Shown here piece after piece: positions 21,874 through 30,308 of a stretch of 39,530 nt of DNA; within the stretch, counting starts at the first letter, position 1, and each line of letters starts with the position of its first letter. Under the pieces are notes generated by a model. The model made no database searches and was not told the DNA's origin. It was given only the letters and a program-made list of their open reading frames with translations. Source of the DNA: Nitrospira sp. (GTDB lineage Bacteria > Nitrospirota > Nitrospiria > Nitrospirales > Nitrospiraceae); assembly GCA_024330945.1 (NCBI GenBank), contig JANDJJ010000010.1:1-39530 (forward strand). Direction: 5' to 3'. Both the position numbers and the translations under genes were made by a program.

Positions 21874-23250
21874 ATGCACGTAATTGTTGTGGGATTAAGC
21901 CATAAGACGGCTCCGATTGAGATCAGGGAAAAGTTGGCCGTTCCGGAAAGCCGGTTGGGAGAAGCGCTGGGCCGGCTGTGTTCGTACGAGGGGGTCAGGG
22001 AGGGGATGCTGCTCTCGACCTGCAATCGCGTGGAAGTTTATTCGGTCGTCGAAGACGTGGAAGTCGGACACGAACGCATCCAGGAATTCCTGGCGGATAC
22101 GAACCTGTCGTTGTCCTCGGAACAACTGACGCCGCATCTGTACTGGTATACCGGTGATCGGGCGATCGCTCATTTGTTTCGAGTGGCGGCGAGCCTCGAT
22201 TCAATGGTCGTCGGTGAGTCGCAGATTCTGGGCCAACTGAAAGACGCCTTCAGGGTCGCTCTGGCGCACAAGACGACGGGCGTCATCATGAACAAGATCG
22301 TCAAGAAAGCCATTTCGGTCGCGAAGCGGGTGAGGACGGAGACGAAGATCGCAGAAACGGCGGTTTCCGTGAGTTATGCGGCGGTCGAGCTGGCCAAGAA
22401 GATTTTTTCCAACCTTGACGAGAAAACCGTGATGCTTGTGGGAGCCGGGGAGATGGCGAAGTTGGCTGCGCGGCATTTGATCGCCCAGGGGGTGCGGCAG
22501 GTGCGGATTACGACGAGAACGCCGAAGCACGCGATCGATTTGGCCGACAAGTTCGGCGGAACGCCCGTTCCGTTCGACCATTTCAAAGACGAAATGGCGG
22601 CGGCGGACATCGTGTTGGTTTCCACGGGGGCGTCGCATTATCTCGTCGGTGCGGAAGACGTGCAACGGGCGGTCGATAAGCGGGGGAACCGTCCGATGTT
22701 TTTGATCGACATCTCGGTCCCGCGCAACATTGATCCGGCCGTTCGCCACGTCGACAATGCGTTTTTATTCGACATCGACGACTTGACGCATCGGGTCCAA
22801 CAGAATCGGGAAGAGCGGCTTCAGGAGGCAGAAAAGGCGGAGCGGATGATCGTGGAAGAAGTTGCCGTTGCCGTCGAATGGATGAAATCACTGGAAGTGA
22901 CTCCGACGATCATCGCGTTGCGCAATCGTGTGGACGAAATTAGGCGGATGGAAGTCGAACGGGTCCTTGGCCGATTATCCCATCTCTCGCCGCAAGACCG
23001 TGAATTGGTGGAGGGATTGGCGTCCGCGATCGTGAACAAGTTGATTCATCGAACCCTGGTGACTCTGAAGGCGGAAGTCAATTCGTCGAACGGGCTGGCC
23101 TTTGTCGAAGCTGCCCGCCGGTTTTTCGATCTTGACCGGCCTTCCCCTTCCGATCTGTCCGAAGCGGATCGATCGCGGTACCTCGCCGGCCGGTCTCACG
23201 CTTCGGACCGGGAAGAGTCCGAATCGGTCGCTCACAAGCAGGTTCGTTGA
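21874..23250 (+). CDS. hemA: Glutamyl-tRNA reductase
   Basis: A 458-residue HemA. It reduces glutamyl-tRNA(Glu) with NADPH to glutamate-1-semialdehyde, the first committed step of C5-pathway tetrapyrrole synthesis. ATG 21874 gives the canonical start MHVIVVGLSHKTAP; upstream in-frame ATGs at 21856 and 21862 overlap the previous gene and cannot be excluded. The catalytic cysteine is Cys50 in LSTCNRVEVY, at the same number as in E. coli. Other family blocks are DSMVVGESQILGQLKDAF, the NADPH site VMLVGAGEMAKLAARHL, and FLIDISVPRNIDP. The C-terminal helical dimerisation domain contains LVEGLASAIVNKLIHRTL. The last ~25 residues are a variable acidic tail. hemL, which makes ALA from its product, is not in the window. 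Confidence 0.98.
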   Translation: MHVIVVGLSHKTAPIEIREKLAVPESRLGEALGRLCSYEGVREGMLLSTCNRVEVYSVVEDVEVGHERIQEFLADTNLSLSSEQLTPHLYWYTGDRAIAHLFRVAASLDSMVVGESQILGQLKDAFRVALAHKTTGVIMNKIVKKAISVAKRVRTETKIAETAVSVSYAAVELAKKIFSNLDEKTVMLVGAGEMAKLAARHLIAQGVRQVRITTRTPKHAIDLADKFGGTPVPFDHFKDEMAAADIVLVSTGASHYLVGAEDVQRAVDKRGNRPMFLIDISVPRNIDPAVRHVDNAFLFDIDDLTHRVQQNREERLQEAEKAERMIVEEVAVAVEWMKSLEVTPTIIALRNRVDEIRRMEVERVLGRLSHLSPQDRELVEGLASAIVNKLIHRTLVTLKAEVNSSNGLAFVEAARRFFDLDRPSPSDLSEADRSRYLAGRSHASDREESESVAHKQVR

Positions 23251-23262
23251 GTTGTCGCCGGC

Positions 23263-24234
23263 GTGAACGAAAAAATGGCGGGGATGTCGGTGCCACCAGA
23301 TCGTCGATCGGCTTTAGTCATCGGAACAAGAGGAAGCAAACTCGCACTCCGACAGAGTGAGTGGTTTCGATCGCGCGTTCAAGCCGTCGCGCCGGAAGTT
23401 GATGTGACGTTGCGCAAGATTCAAACGTCCGGTGACAAAATCCTCGATGTGCCGCTGGCCAAGATCGGCGGGAAAGGGCTCTTCGTCAAAGAAATCGAAG
23501 AGGCCTTGCTTGCCGGCGAGATTGATCTGGCCGTTCACAGCATGAAAGATGTGCCGGCTCAAATGCCGGACGGGCTCGACATCCTCTGTGTGCCTTCCCG
23601 TGAAGACGCCCGCGATGCGTTGATCAGTCGAGACGGGCGGAGGTTCAAGGACCTGCCGCCCGGCGCCGTGATCGGCACCGCGAGCCTGCGCCGGCAGGCG
23701 CAGCTCCTCGGCTTCAGATCCGACCTTCGGATCAGCCTGTTGCGAGGCAACCTCGACACTCGCCTCAGAAAGTTGCAAGCAGGAGATTTCGACGCCATCG
23801 TGCTGGCCGCAGCCGGATTGCATCGGTTGGCGTGGGCCGGGGAGATTACCGAGTATCTTGATCCGATCCTCAGCTTGCCGGCGATCGGTCAGGGAGCGTT
23901 GGGCATTCAAGGACGGAGCGATGACAGTTTTGTGCGTTCGATTTTGGAGCCGCTCAACGATCCGGTCACGCGAACGGCCGTGACCGCGGAACGCGCGTTC
24001 TTGCGTCGACTGGAGGGGGGCTGCCAAGTACCGATCGCCGCCCATGCGACGGTGTCCGAGGGACAGGTCCGATTAGATGGACTCGTGGCCAGCGTGGATG
24101 GGAAGACCATCATTCGCGATCAGATTCAAGGCGCGAACGAGAATGCCTTCGCGATAGGTGTTCAATTGGCAGAACGATTGCTTGCGAGGGGCGGTGACCG
24201 AATCCTTCGGGACATTTATGGAACCGCTCAATGA
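23263..24234 (+). CDS. hemC: Porphobilinogen deaminase (hydroxymethylbilane synthase)
   Basis: A 323-residue HemC. It joins four porphobilinogens into hydroxymethylbilane. The fold is recognisable from VIGTRGSKLALRQSEW, GGKGLFVKEIEEALL, DLAVHSMKDVPAQMPDGL, IGTASLRRQAQLL, RGNLDTRLRKL and PAIGQGALGIQ. The dipyrromethane cofactor is attached to the cysteine in LEGGCQVPIA (Cys254 with the start used here). The start is uncertain: GTG 23263, ATG 23275 and ATG 23284 are all possible and none has a strong ribosome binding site. It lies 12 bases after hemA, and its end overlaps cobA-hemD by 17 bases, so translation is coupled. Confidence 0.97.
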   Translation: MNEKMAGMSVPPDRRSALVIGTRGSKLALRQSEWFRSRVQAVAPEVDVTLRKIQTSGDKILDVPLAKIGGKGLFVKEIEEALLAGEIDLAVHSMKDVPAQMPDGLDILCVPSREDARDALISRDGRRFKDLPPGAVIGTASLRRQAQLLGFRSDLRISLLRGNLDTRLRKLQAGDFDAIVLAAAGLHRLAWAGEITEYLDPILSLPAIGQGALGIQGRSDDSFVRSILEPLNDPVTRTAVTAERAFLRRLEGGCQVPIAAHATVSEGQVRLDGLVASVDGKTIIRDQIQGANENAFAIGVQLAERLLARGGDRILRDIYGTAQ

Positions 24235-25810
24235 AGGCCGAAGGAGAAAGGGCAAGGTATATTTGGTCGGCGCCGGACCGGGCGACCCCAAACTGTTGAC
24301 CATTCGCGGCTTGGAGTGCCTCAAACGAGCGGACGTGGTGCTCTACGATTATCTGGCGAATTCTGAACTGCTGAAACACGCGCCGAATGAGGCGGAGCGG
24401 ATCTATGTCGGCCGGCGGGGGCGAGGAAAATATCCCGACCAAGATGAGATCACCCGATTGTTGATCGAACGAGCGCGGCAAGGAAAAGTTGTCGTGCGAC
24501 TCAAAGGCGGAGATCCGTTCGTGTTTGGACGGGGAGGCGAAGAGGCGGAAGCTCTGGCGTCGGCCGGCGTCGATTTTGAAATTGTCCCTGGCGTCACGGC
24601 CGCGATTGCGGCTCCGGCCTATGCCGGGATTCCCGTCACTCACAGAACCATGGCTTCCACGGTGACGTTTGTGACCGGACACGAAGATCCGCAGAAGCCG
24701 TCAACGGGGGTGGAATGGCCTCGGCTCGCAACCAGCCACGGCACGCTCGTGTTTCTGATGGGTGTCAAGAACCTCGCGTCGATTACGGCTAATTTGGTGG
24801 CCGAAGGGCGATCGCCCGACACGCCGGCGGCGGTGATTCGGTGGGGAACCAGGGCCTCACAGCAGACGATCGTCGGGACGTTGGCCGACATCGCTGCCAA
24901 AGCGGAGGCGGTGAAGCTTGAACCGCCGGCGGTGATCGTCGTAGGGGAAGTGGTTCTTCTCCGCTCACAACTCAATTGGTTCGAGACCAAGCCGCTCTTT
25001 GGGAAACGGGTGTTGATGACCAGGGCTCAAGAACAGGCGTGGGAACTGGCCGAGCTGCTGGCCGCGCATGGCGCCGAGCCGATCGAAGCTCCCACAATCC
25101 GGATCATGCCGCCGGCCGAGTGGGAGGCGGTCGATCGGGCCATCGCCGACATTGGTTCCTATGACTGGATCATCTTCACCAGCGTCAACGGCGTGAATCG
25201 ATTCATGACCAGATTACGCGCGAGTGGATTCGACGTACGTTGTCTGGCCGGACGGGTGATTTGTTGTATCGGGCCCCGCACGGCTCAAGAGATCGAGAAG
25301 TTCGGAGTCAAGGCGGACGTCATTCCAACCGATTACCAGGCGGAAGGCATCATCAGCGCCCTGGACGGGTTGGGTGCCCGATCGATGCGCGTTCTTATCC
25401 CGCGGGCGGAAGTGGCGCGCGAGGTGCTCCCGGACGAATTGCGGGCCCGAGGGGCTCATGTCGATGTCGTGTCGGTGTATAGGACGGTGATACCGAACGG
25501 AGACGGTGAACACTGGCGGCGGCTGTTGGCTGAGGGGCAGGTCCATGTGGTCACGTTCACCAGCTCGTCCACGGTCCGCAATTTTGTAACAATGGTCGGG
25601 GGAGCGGAGCAGGCTATCGCCCTCTTGCGATCGGTTGTCGTGGCCGTGATAGGACCGATTACGGCGAGGACCCTGGAGGAGTTCGGCATGACGGCCTCGA
25701 TCATGCCCGATGAAAATACGATTCCGGCATTGGTCGATGCCGTCGTGCGGTATTATGAAAGCCGGCCGGACGTTGCGGCAAGCACGTCGGGGCCGATACA
25801 GCGGCCATAA
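24218..25810 (+). CDS. Fused uroporphyrinogen-III C-methyltransferase / uroporphyrinogen-III synthase (CobA-HemD)
   Basis: A 530-residue two-domain protein. Residues about 13-255 are SUMT/CobA: VYLVGAGPGDPKLLTIRGL, YDYLANSELL, VVRLKGGDPFVFGRGGEEAE, VPGVTAAIAAPAYAGIPVTH and a late GTLVFLMGVKNL. This part methylates uroporphyrinogen III to precorrin-2 for sirohaem and cobalamin. Residues about 265-520 are HemD: GKRVLMTRAQEQAWELAELL, DWIIFTSVNGVNRF, VICCIGPRTAQEIEKFG, VVTFTSSSTVRNF and IGPITARTLEEFG, which cyclises hydroxymethylbilane to uroporphyrinogen III. The fusion order CobA-HemD is known in several phyla and puts the branch point in one polypeptide. I use ATG 24218, inside the hemC 3' end; the longer frame from 24158 has no support. 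The expected neighbour CbiK/CysG-type chelatase is not in the window. Confidence 0.96.
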   Translation: MEPLNEGRRRKGKVYLVGAGPGDPKLLTIRGLECLKRADVVLYDYLANSELLKHAPNEAERIYVGRRGRGKYPDQDEITRLLIERARQGKVVVRLKGGDPFVFGRGGEEAEALASAGVDFEIVPGVTAAIAAPAYAGIPVTHRTMASTVTFVTGHEDPQKPSTGVEWPRLATSHGTLVFLMGVKNLASITANLVAEGRSPDTPAAVIRWGTRASQQTIVGTLADIAAKAEAVKLEPPAVIVVGEVVLLRSQLNWFETKPLFGKRVLMTRAQEQAWELAELLAAHGAEPIEAPTIRIMPPAEWEAVDRAIADIGSYDWIIFTSVNGVNRFMTRLRASGFDVRCLAGRVICCIGPRTAQEIEKFGVKADVIPTDYQAEGIISALDGLGARSMRVLIPRAEVAREVLPDELRARGAHVDVVSVYRTVIPNGDGEHWRRLLAEGQVHVVTFTSSSTVRNFVTMVGGAEQAIALLRSVVVAVIGPITARTLEEFGMTASIMPDENTIPALVDAVVRYYESRPDVAASTSGPIQRP

Positions 25811-25831
25811 GAAGAAAAGGAGGAAGGCGGC

Positions 25832-26227
25832 ATGGTTCCAGTGAAGTCATTCATGATTCCACGAGAAAAATTCGTGACGGTGCAGCGGGATACGGACGCA
25901 CAGACGGCGGCCAGGATTATGCGCGACAAGGGGATCGGCAGCCTGTTCGTGACCAACGAACGTGAGATCATCGGCATTGTGACGGATACGGACATGATGC
26001 GCCGGGTGGTGGCCGCCGGAGCGGATGCCACCAAGACGACGGTGGAACAGATCATGTCCGCTCCGATCATGACCATCGAAGATAACAAAACGCTCCTCGA
26101 CGCCAATGATTTGATGGCTCAGTCTCATGTGCGTCATCTTGGAGTGAGTCGAGACGGAAAACTGGTGGGGATGATTTCCGTCCGCGATCTGGTCGTGTTT
26201 TTGACAAATCTGCCTCGAAAGAAATAG
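25832..26227 (+). CDS. Two-CBS-domain protein inside the haem operon
   Basis: A 131-residue protein made only of two CBS domains, about 8-60 (FVTVQRDTDAQTAARIMRDK, IGIVTDTDMMRRV) and 70-127 (PIMTIEDNKTLLDANDLM, HLGVSRDGKLVGMISVRDLV). CBS pairs bind adenosyl ligands such as AMP, ATP or SAM and act as regulatory modules. There is no attached catalytic or DNA-binding domain and no signal peptide. GGAGG upstream of ATG 25832 is a strong ribosome binding site. It lies 21 bases after cobA-hemD and six bases before hemB, so it is an integral member of the operon. A role in sensing energy state or SAM for tetrapyrrole flow is attractive but is inference from position only. Stand-alone CBS proteins are common in lithoautotrophs. 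Confidence 0.93.
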   Translation: MVPVKSFMIPREKFVTVQRDTDAQTAARIMRDKGIGSLFVTNEREIIGIVTDTDMMRRVVAAGADATKTTVEQIMSAPIMTIEDNKTLLDANDLMAQSHVRHLGVSRDGKLVGMISVRDLVVFLTNLPRKK

Positions 26228-26233
26228 GGCTGC

Positions 26234-27205
26234 ATGGCGTTTCCGATTCAGCGGCTGCGCCGACTCCGGCAACAGGAAGGCTTCCGGCGGATGGTGCGGG
26301 AGACGGCGCTGTCTCCCGCCGATTTTATCGCGCCGTTCTTCGTCGTCGAAGGTCGAGATCGTCGTGAGCCCATCGCCTCAATGCCGGGCCAATACAGGCT
26401 TTCGATCGATCTGTTGGTCGAGGAGGCCGCCGGAATCAAGGCGCTCGGCATTCCGGCGATTATTTTATTTGGCATTCCCGCCCAGAAGGACGAGCATGGC
26501 AGCGCGGGCCTCGATCCGAACGGCATCGTGCAACGGGCGGTCCGGGCGATTAAGGAAACGGTTCCCGGCCTGATCGTCGTCACCGACGTGTGCATCGACG
26601 AGTACACCAGCCACGGACACTGTGGGATTGTTCGCGACGGCAAGATTTGCAACGACGAAACCTTAGATTGTCTCAGGATCATGGCCCGCACCCACGCCGA
26701 AGCAGGGGCCGATATGGTGGCACCCTCCGACATGATGGACGGGCGGGTGGCGGCCATCAGGGATGAGCTCGACCGGGCCGGATTTCCCGACGTCCCGATC
26801 ATGGCCTATGCGGCCAAGTTCGCTTCCTGTTTTTACGCGCCGTTTCGTGACGCGGCATTTTCGAGCCCTCAATTCGGCGATCGGCAATCGTATCAAATGG
26901 ATCCGGGCAACCGGCGCGAGGCGATGCGCGAGATCGAACTGGACGTGGAGGAAGGGGCTGATATTGTCATGGTGAAGCCCGCCTTGCCTTATTTGGACAT
27001 CATCGCCGCCGCGAGAAGCCGCACGCTCCTACCGATCGCCGCCTATCAGGTCAGCGGCGAATACAGTATGATCAAGGCCGCTGCCCAGGCCGGTTGGCTC
27101 GATGAATCGCGTGCGATCCTTGAATCGTTGGTGGCGATCAAGCGAGCGGGCGCCGATCTGATTTTGACCTATTTCGCCAAAGACGCCGTTCGGTTGCTGT
27201 CTTGA
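26234..27205 (+). CDS. hemB: Delta-aminolevulinic acid dehydratase (porphobilinogen synthase)
   Basis: A 323-residue HemB. It condenses two ALA molecules to porphobilinogen. The motifs RRLRQQEGFRRMVRET, FFVVEGRDRREPIASMPGQ, the lysines in YAAKFASCFYAPFRDA and VMVKPALPYLDII (substrate Schiff bases) and YQVSGEYSMIKAAA are typical. The metal site reads DVCIDEYTSHGHCG: Cys120 and Cys130 are kept but the middle zinc cysteine (Cys122 in E. coli) is Asp122, so the site is intermediate between the zinc type (three cysteines) and the magnesium type. It is co-transcribed with the preceding haem genes, following the CBS gene by six bases, and precedes ribF by 17 bases. Confidence 0.98.
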   Translation: MAFPIQRLRRLRQQEGFRRMVRETALSPADFIAPFFVVEGRDRREPIASMPGQYRLSIDLLVEEAAGIKALGIPAIILFGIPAQKDEHGSAGLDPNGIVQRAVRAIKETVPGLIVVTDVCIDEYTSHGHCGIVRDGKICNDETLDCLRIMARTHAEAGADMVAPSDMMDGRVAAIRDELDRAGFPDVPIMAYAAKFASCFYAPFRDAAFSSPQFGDRQSYQMDPGNRREAMREIELDVEEGADIVMVKPALPYLDIIAAARSRTLLPIAAYQVSGEYSMIKAAAQAGWLDESRAILESLVAIKRAGADLILTYFAKDAVRLLS

Positions 27206-27222
27206 AAGGCTGACCGGCGACG

Positions 27223-28179
27223 ATGAAGGTGACGTACGGATATCAGCACGAGATTGCACGACCCTACCCGGTCGTCACGATCGGGAATTTTGATGGTCAT
27301 CACGTTGGGCATCGGGCCTTGTTGCAAGCCGTGGTTGACACGGCTCGAAAAGTCGGAGGTACCGCCCTGGTCCTGACCTTCGACCCGCATCCGGTGAGGA
27401 TCCTGGCTCCGCATGCCAATCTCCGCTTCTTGACCGATCCGGAGGAAAAACTGGGGTTCTTCCAGGCAGCCGGCGTCGATGAGGTCGTCTTCGTGGAATT
27501 TACCCGGTCGTTTGCCGCGCTGCCGCCCGAAGCGTTTGTGGAGCAGGTGCTTGTGCAAGGGTTGCATGCAAAAGAATTGTTCATTGGACGGCACTTTGTC
27601 TTCGGGCACAACCGAGCGGGAACGGTAGAGGATCTGGTGGCATTGGGGGCGCACCATGGTTTTCTCGTTCACCCGATGGATCCGGTTCTGGCCGGCGGAA
27701 CCATCGTCAGTTCGACAAGAATCCGTCAGTTGATTCAAGCGGGATCAGTGGACCAGGCGGCGTCGTTGCTTGGTCGCCGCTATACCATCGCCGGCACGGT
27801 CTCCCATGGGGCGCAGAGGGGACATGAGGTGGGATGGCGAACGGCCAACCTTCGGCTTCCCGCTGATCGCGTCATGCCTCCGGACGGCGTCTATGCCACC
27901 GTCACTTTGTGGAAAGAACGCCGGTATGACTCGATTTCGTATATCGGAACAAGGCCGACGTTTGATGCGGGAGAGCGGTTGCTCGAAGTTCATCTGTTGG
28001 ACGAGGAGCCTGATCTGTATGGAGAACGGATCGTCGTCGAATTCGTCGGGCGGGTCAGAGGCGACGTCCGGTTTTCGGGGGCGGACGCGTTGAGACGGCA
28101 AATCGCGCTCGATGTGGAGTCCGCAAGGGAGTTGCTGCGCAATCTTCAGCCGATGCAGGCGACAATGGAGAAACGATGA
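27223..28179 (+). CDS. ribF: Bifunctional riboflavin kinase / FAD synthetase
   Basis: A 318-residue RibF. It phosphorylates riboflavin to FMN and adenylates FMN to FAD. The N-terminal FAD-synthetase part has the nucleotidyltransferase motif VVTIGNFDGHHVGHRALL (HxGH-like) and FIGRHFVFGHNRAG, followed by ISSTRIR-like VSSTRIRQLI. The C-terminal flavokinase part (about 187-310) starts with YTIAGTVSHGAQRGHEVGWR and continues TANLRLPADRVMPPDGVYAT, then EVHLLDEEPDLYG. In the flavokinase motif GRxLGxPTAN the arginine and proline are replaced (GHEVGWRTAN, with Arg206 in place of Pro). The kinase may still work, since Thr207 and Asn209 remain. Its TGA overlaps the tilS ATG (ATGA), so translation is coupled. 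Confidence 0.96.
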   Translation: MKVTYGYQHEIARPYPVVTIGNFDGHHVGHRALLQAVVDTARKVGGTALVLTFDPHPVRILAPHANLRFLTDPEEKLGFFQAAGVDEVVFVEFTRSFAALPPEAFVEQVLVQGLHAKELFIGRHFVFGHNRAGTVEDLVALGAHHGFLVHPMDPVLAGGTIVSSTRIRQLIQAGSVDQAASLLGRRYTIAGTVSHGAQRGHEVGWRTANLRLPADRVMPPDGVYATVTLWKERRYDSISYIGTRPTFDAGERLLEVHLLDEEPDLYGERIVVEFVGRVRGDVRFSGADALRRQIALDVESARELLRNLQPMQATMEKR

Positions 28180-29645
28180 CGACAGCGGTTTCGCGAGACA
28201 CGGGTCATCCCGCAAGAACGGAGTGGCCTCCCTTGCTCCAGCGGGTCGTCCGGACCATTCGGGCGAGGCACTTGTTCGAACCGGGCCGGCACCTGCTTGT
28301 GGCGGTCTCCGGGGGGCCGGACTCGATGGCCTTGTTATCGTTGCTCAACCGGCTGAAACCCTCCTGGCGGTTGACTCTGACGGTGGTCCATTACAATTAT
28401 GGGTTGCGGGGAGCCGAATCCGACGGCGATCAAGCTTGTGTTGAGGACCTGTGTCGTCGGTGGAATTTGCCGTTGTTCGTTGAGCGGCTGGACGTCGGCT
28501 CTCGCCCGCGAGGAGCCTCTCTGCAAGCGGCCGCCCGCGAATTGCGCTATGAGGCGATGATGAAGAGGGCCCTCGTTTGCGGGGCGGATCGGATTGCCCT
28601 GGGACACACCGCTGAGGATCAGGCCGAAACCGTTTTGCTGTGGATGCTCCGCGGGGCCGGACTGACCGGAGCATCCGGCATGCCGCCTTGTCGAAACCAT
28701 CTCTTTGTCAGGCCGTTGTATGACACGAGACGAGCGGATGTGCTCGCCTACCTTCGCGATGCGGGTGTGCCGTTTCGATGGGATTCCAGCAACGAGAAGC
28801 CCATGTACCTCCGAAATCGGATCAGGCATGAGATTATGCCGGTCTTGGAGAAGGTGGTTCCATCGGCCGTCGGGGCCCTGTGCCGGCTCGCCGATCTTTG
28901 TATGGAGGATGACCGGTACCTCGAAAAACACGTCGTCGCCCTATGTGAGGGGAAGATCACGCGGCTACCCGATGGCAGAAAAGCGGTGGAACGGTCGTTT
29001 TTTAAGAGTTTGCCGCATGCGATTCAGAGACGTCTCGTGAGGAATCTGTGCAAAGAATTCGATGTACTGAGACGGCCGCCCGGCCTCAAGCAAGTGGATG
29101 CTCTTATCCGTGCCGTCGATGGCTTCGCTCCGTTCGCGGTTGTTCGCATGGCGTCTGTCGAGGTGACGGTTGACAAAGACCGGCTGTGTGTTGGTCCACT
29201 GGAAAGCGAGAAAGGCTCCTGTGCCCTCTCGGCGGTCCGGACGGCATCAGTCGCTCTCCCGGTTCCTGGAACCGTTGTGTGGCCTGAGACAGGGGATCGG
29301 ATTGCGACGTATCGGATTAGGAAAGACGACCTTTCCTCATTCGTAGGGAATCGGACGAAGATCGTCGTTGATGCGGGCAGAATTTCCGAGCCGTTGATCG
29401 TCCGGAGCTGGAGGCGGGGAGATCGTTTTTGTCCGTTCGGCATGGGAGGCCGGTCGAAAAAACTCCAGGATTTGTTCACGGACCTGAAAGTGCCGGTTCG
29501 GGAGAGGCGTCGCGTGCCGATCGTAGAGGCTCCGGAGGGTATCGTATGGGTCGTCGGGTACAGACAGGATGACCGGTGGTCCGTTGATGAGGAGACCGAA
29601 TGGTGCGTGGTGCTCAGCGTGCAAGAGCATTTGGAGGGGAGCTAA
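28176..29645 (+). CDS. tilS: tRNA(Ile)-lysidine synthetase
   Basis: A 489-residue TilS. It uses ATP and lysine to convert C34 of tRNA(Ile) CAU to lysidine, changing its identity from Met to Ile. The PP-loop ATP motif is SGGPDS (residues 45-50) within LLVAVSGGPDSMALLSLL. Further family features are VVHYNYGLRG, LGHTAEDQAETVLLWMLRG, VRPLYDTRRADVLAYL and the RNRIRHEIMP motif. The C-terminal substrate-recognition domain ends with WRRGDRFCPFGMGGRSKKLQ, followed by LFTDLKVPVRERRRVPI and WVVGYRQDDR. ATG 28176 overlaps the ribF stop by four bases. hpt follows three bases after the stop, as in many bacteria (tilS-hpt-ftsH). Confidence 0.97.
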   Translation: MTTAVSRDTGHPARTEWPPLLQRVVRTIRARHLFEPGRHLLVAVSGGPDSMALLSLLNRLKPSWRLTLTVVHYNYGLRGAESDGDQACVEDLCRRWNLPLFVERLDVGSRPRGASLQAAARELRYEAMMKRALVCGADRIALGHTAEDQAETVLLWMLRGAGLTGASGMPPCRNHLFVRPLYDTRRADVLAYLRDAGVPFRWDSSNEKPMYLRNRIRHEIMPVLEKVVPSAVGALCRLADLCMEDDRYLEKHVVALCEGKITRLPDGRKAVERSFFKSLPHAIQRRLVRNLCKEFDVLRRPPGLKQVDALIRAVDGFAPFAVVRMASVEVTVDKDRLCVGPLESEKGSCALSAVRTASVALPVPGTVVWPETGDRIATYRIRKDDLSSFVGNRTKIVVDAGRISEPLIVRSWRRGDRFCPFGMGGRSKKLQDLFTDLKVPVRERRRVPIVEAPEGIVWVVGYRQDDRWSVDEETEWCVVLSVQEHLEGS

Positions 29646-29648
29646 AGG

Positions 29649-30200
29649 ATGGAACGATTGTTTGGAAAGCCGATCGTGACACAAGAGCAAATGAGGACCC
29701 GCATCCGTGAATTGGGCAGACAGATCAGCGCGGATTACACCGGCAAAGACCTTGTGTTGATCGGTGTCTTGAAAGGAGCGTATGCTTTCTATGCGGATTT
29801 GGCCAGGGCCATCCGCATTCCGATAAGGGTGGATTTTCTCGTCGTGACCACGGAGAAGACAAAAGGTGGGGCGCCGGGGAAAGCCAAATTGATTTCGGAT
29901 TTGACCGAAACAATCACGGGGAAGGACGTTCTGTTGGTTGAAGATATCGTCGATTCGGGGTTGACGGCTCAGCGGTTGCTCACGACTCTTGCGAAGAAAA
30001 AGCCGCGCAGCATAAACATCTGCGCGCTTCTCAGTAAGCAGGAGGACCGAGTTGTGGACGTTCATGTCGCATACGTCGGATTTACGGTTCCTAATCAATA
30101 CATCGTGGGCTATGGGCTGGACTATCAGCAAAAATATCGAAATCTTCCTTACCTGGCGGTTCTCGATGAGAAGGATCTTGCGAAGAAGAAAAGGAAGTAG
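29649..30200 (+). CDS. hpt: Hypoxanthine phosphoribosyltransferase
   Basis: A 183-residue purine salvage enzyme that converts hypoxanthine (and probably guanine) with PRPP to IMP or GMP. Typical features are IRELGRQISADYTGKDLVLI near the N-terminus, VLKGAYAFYADL, the PRPP-binding motif VLLVEDIVDSGLTAQRLL, and YVGFTVPNQYIVGYGLDYQQ-type C-terminal base-binding region. The ribosome binding site GGAGGGGAG lies at the end of tilS. It is linked to tilS by a three-base gap and is followed after 108 bases by ftsH, the conserved tilS-hpt-ftsH order. Confidence 0.97.
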   Translation: MERLFGKPIVTQEQMRTRIRELGRQISADYTGKDLVLIGVLKGAYAFYADLARAIRIPIRVDFLVVTTEKTKGGAPGKAKLISDLTETITGKDVLLVEDIVDSGLTAQRLLTTLAKKKPRSINICALLSKQEDRVVDVHVAYVGFTVPNQYIVGYGLDYQQKYRNLPYLAVLDEKDLAKKKRK

Positions 30201-30212
30201 GGAGGCGGGGCG

Positions 30213-30240
30213 TTGTTGTCAAGCCGATCGGTGCTATGTT
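30213..30240 (+). promoter_or_regulatory. Candidate ftsH promoter
   Basis: TTGTTG (30213-30218), 16-base spacer, TATGTT (30235-30240), about 70 bases before ftsH. Both boxes are imperfect (TTG and TAT..T kept), so this is tentative. Confidence 0.35.
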
Positions 30241-30308
30241 AACATCACATCAGTTTCGATCGATGAACGGTCCCGTCCAGTTGTCACGTTAGCACGAAGG
30301 AGATCCGG

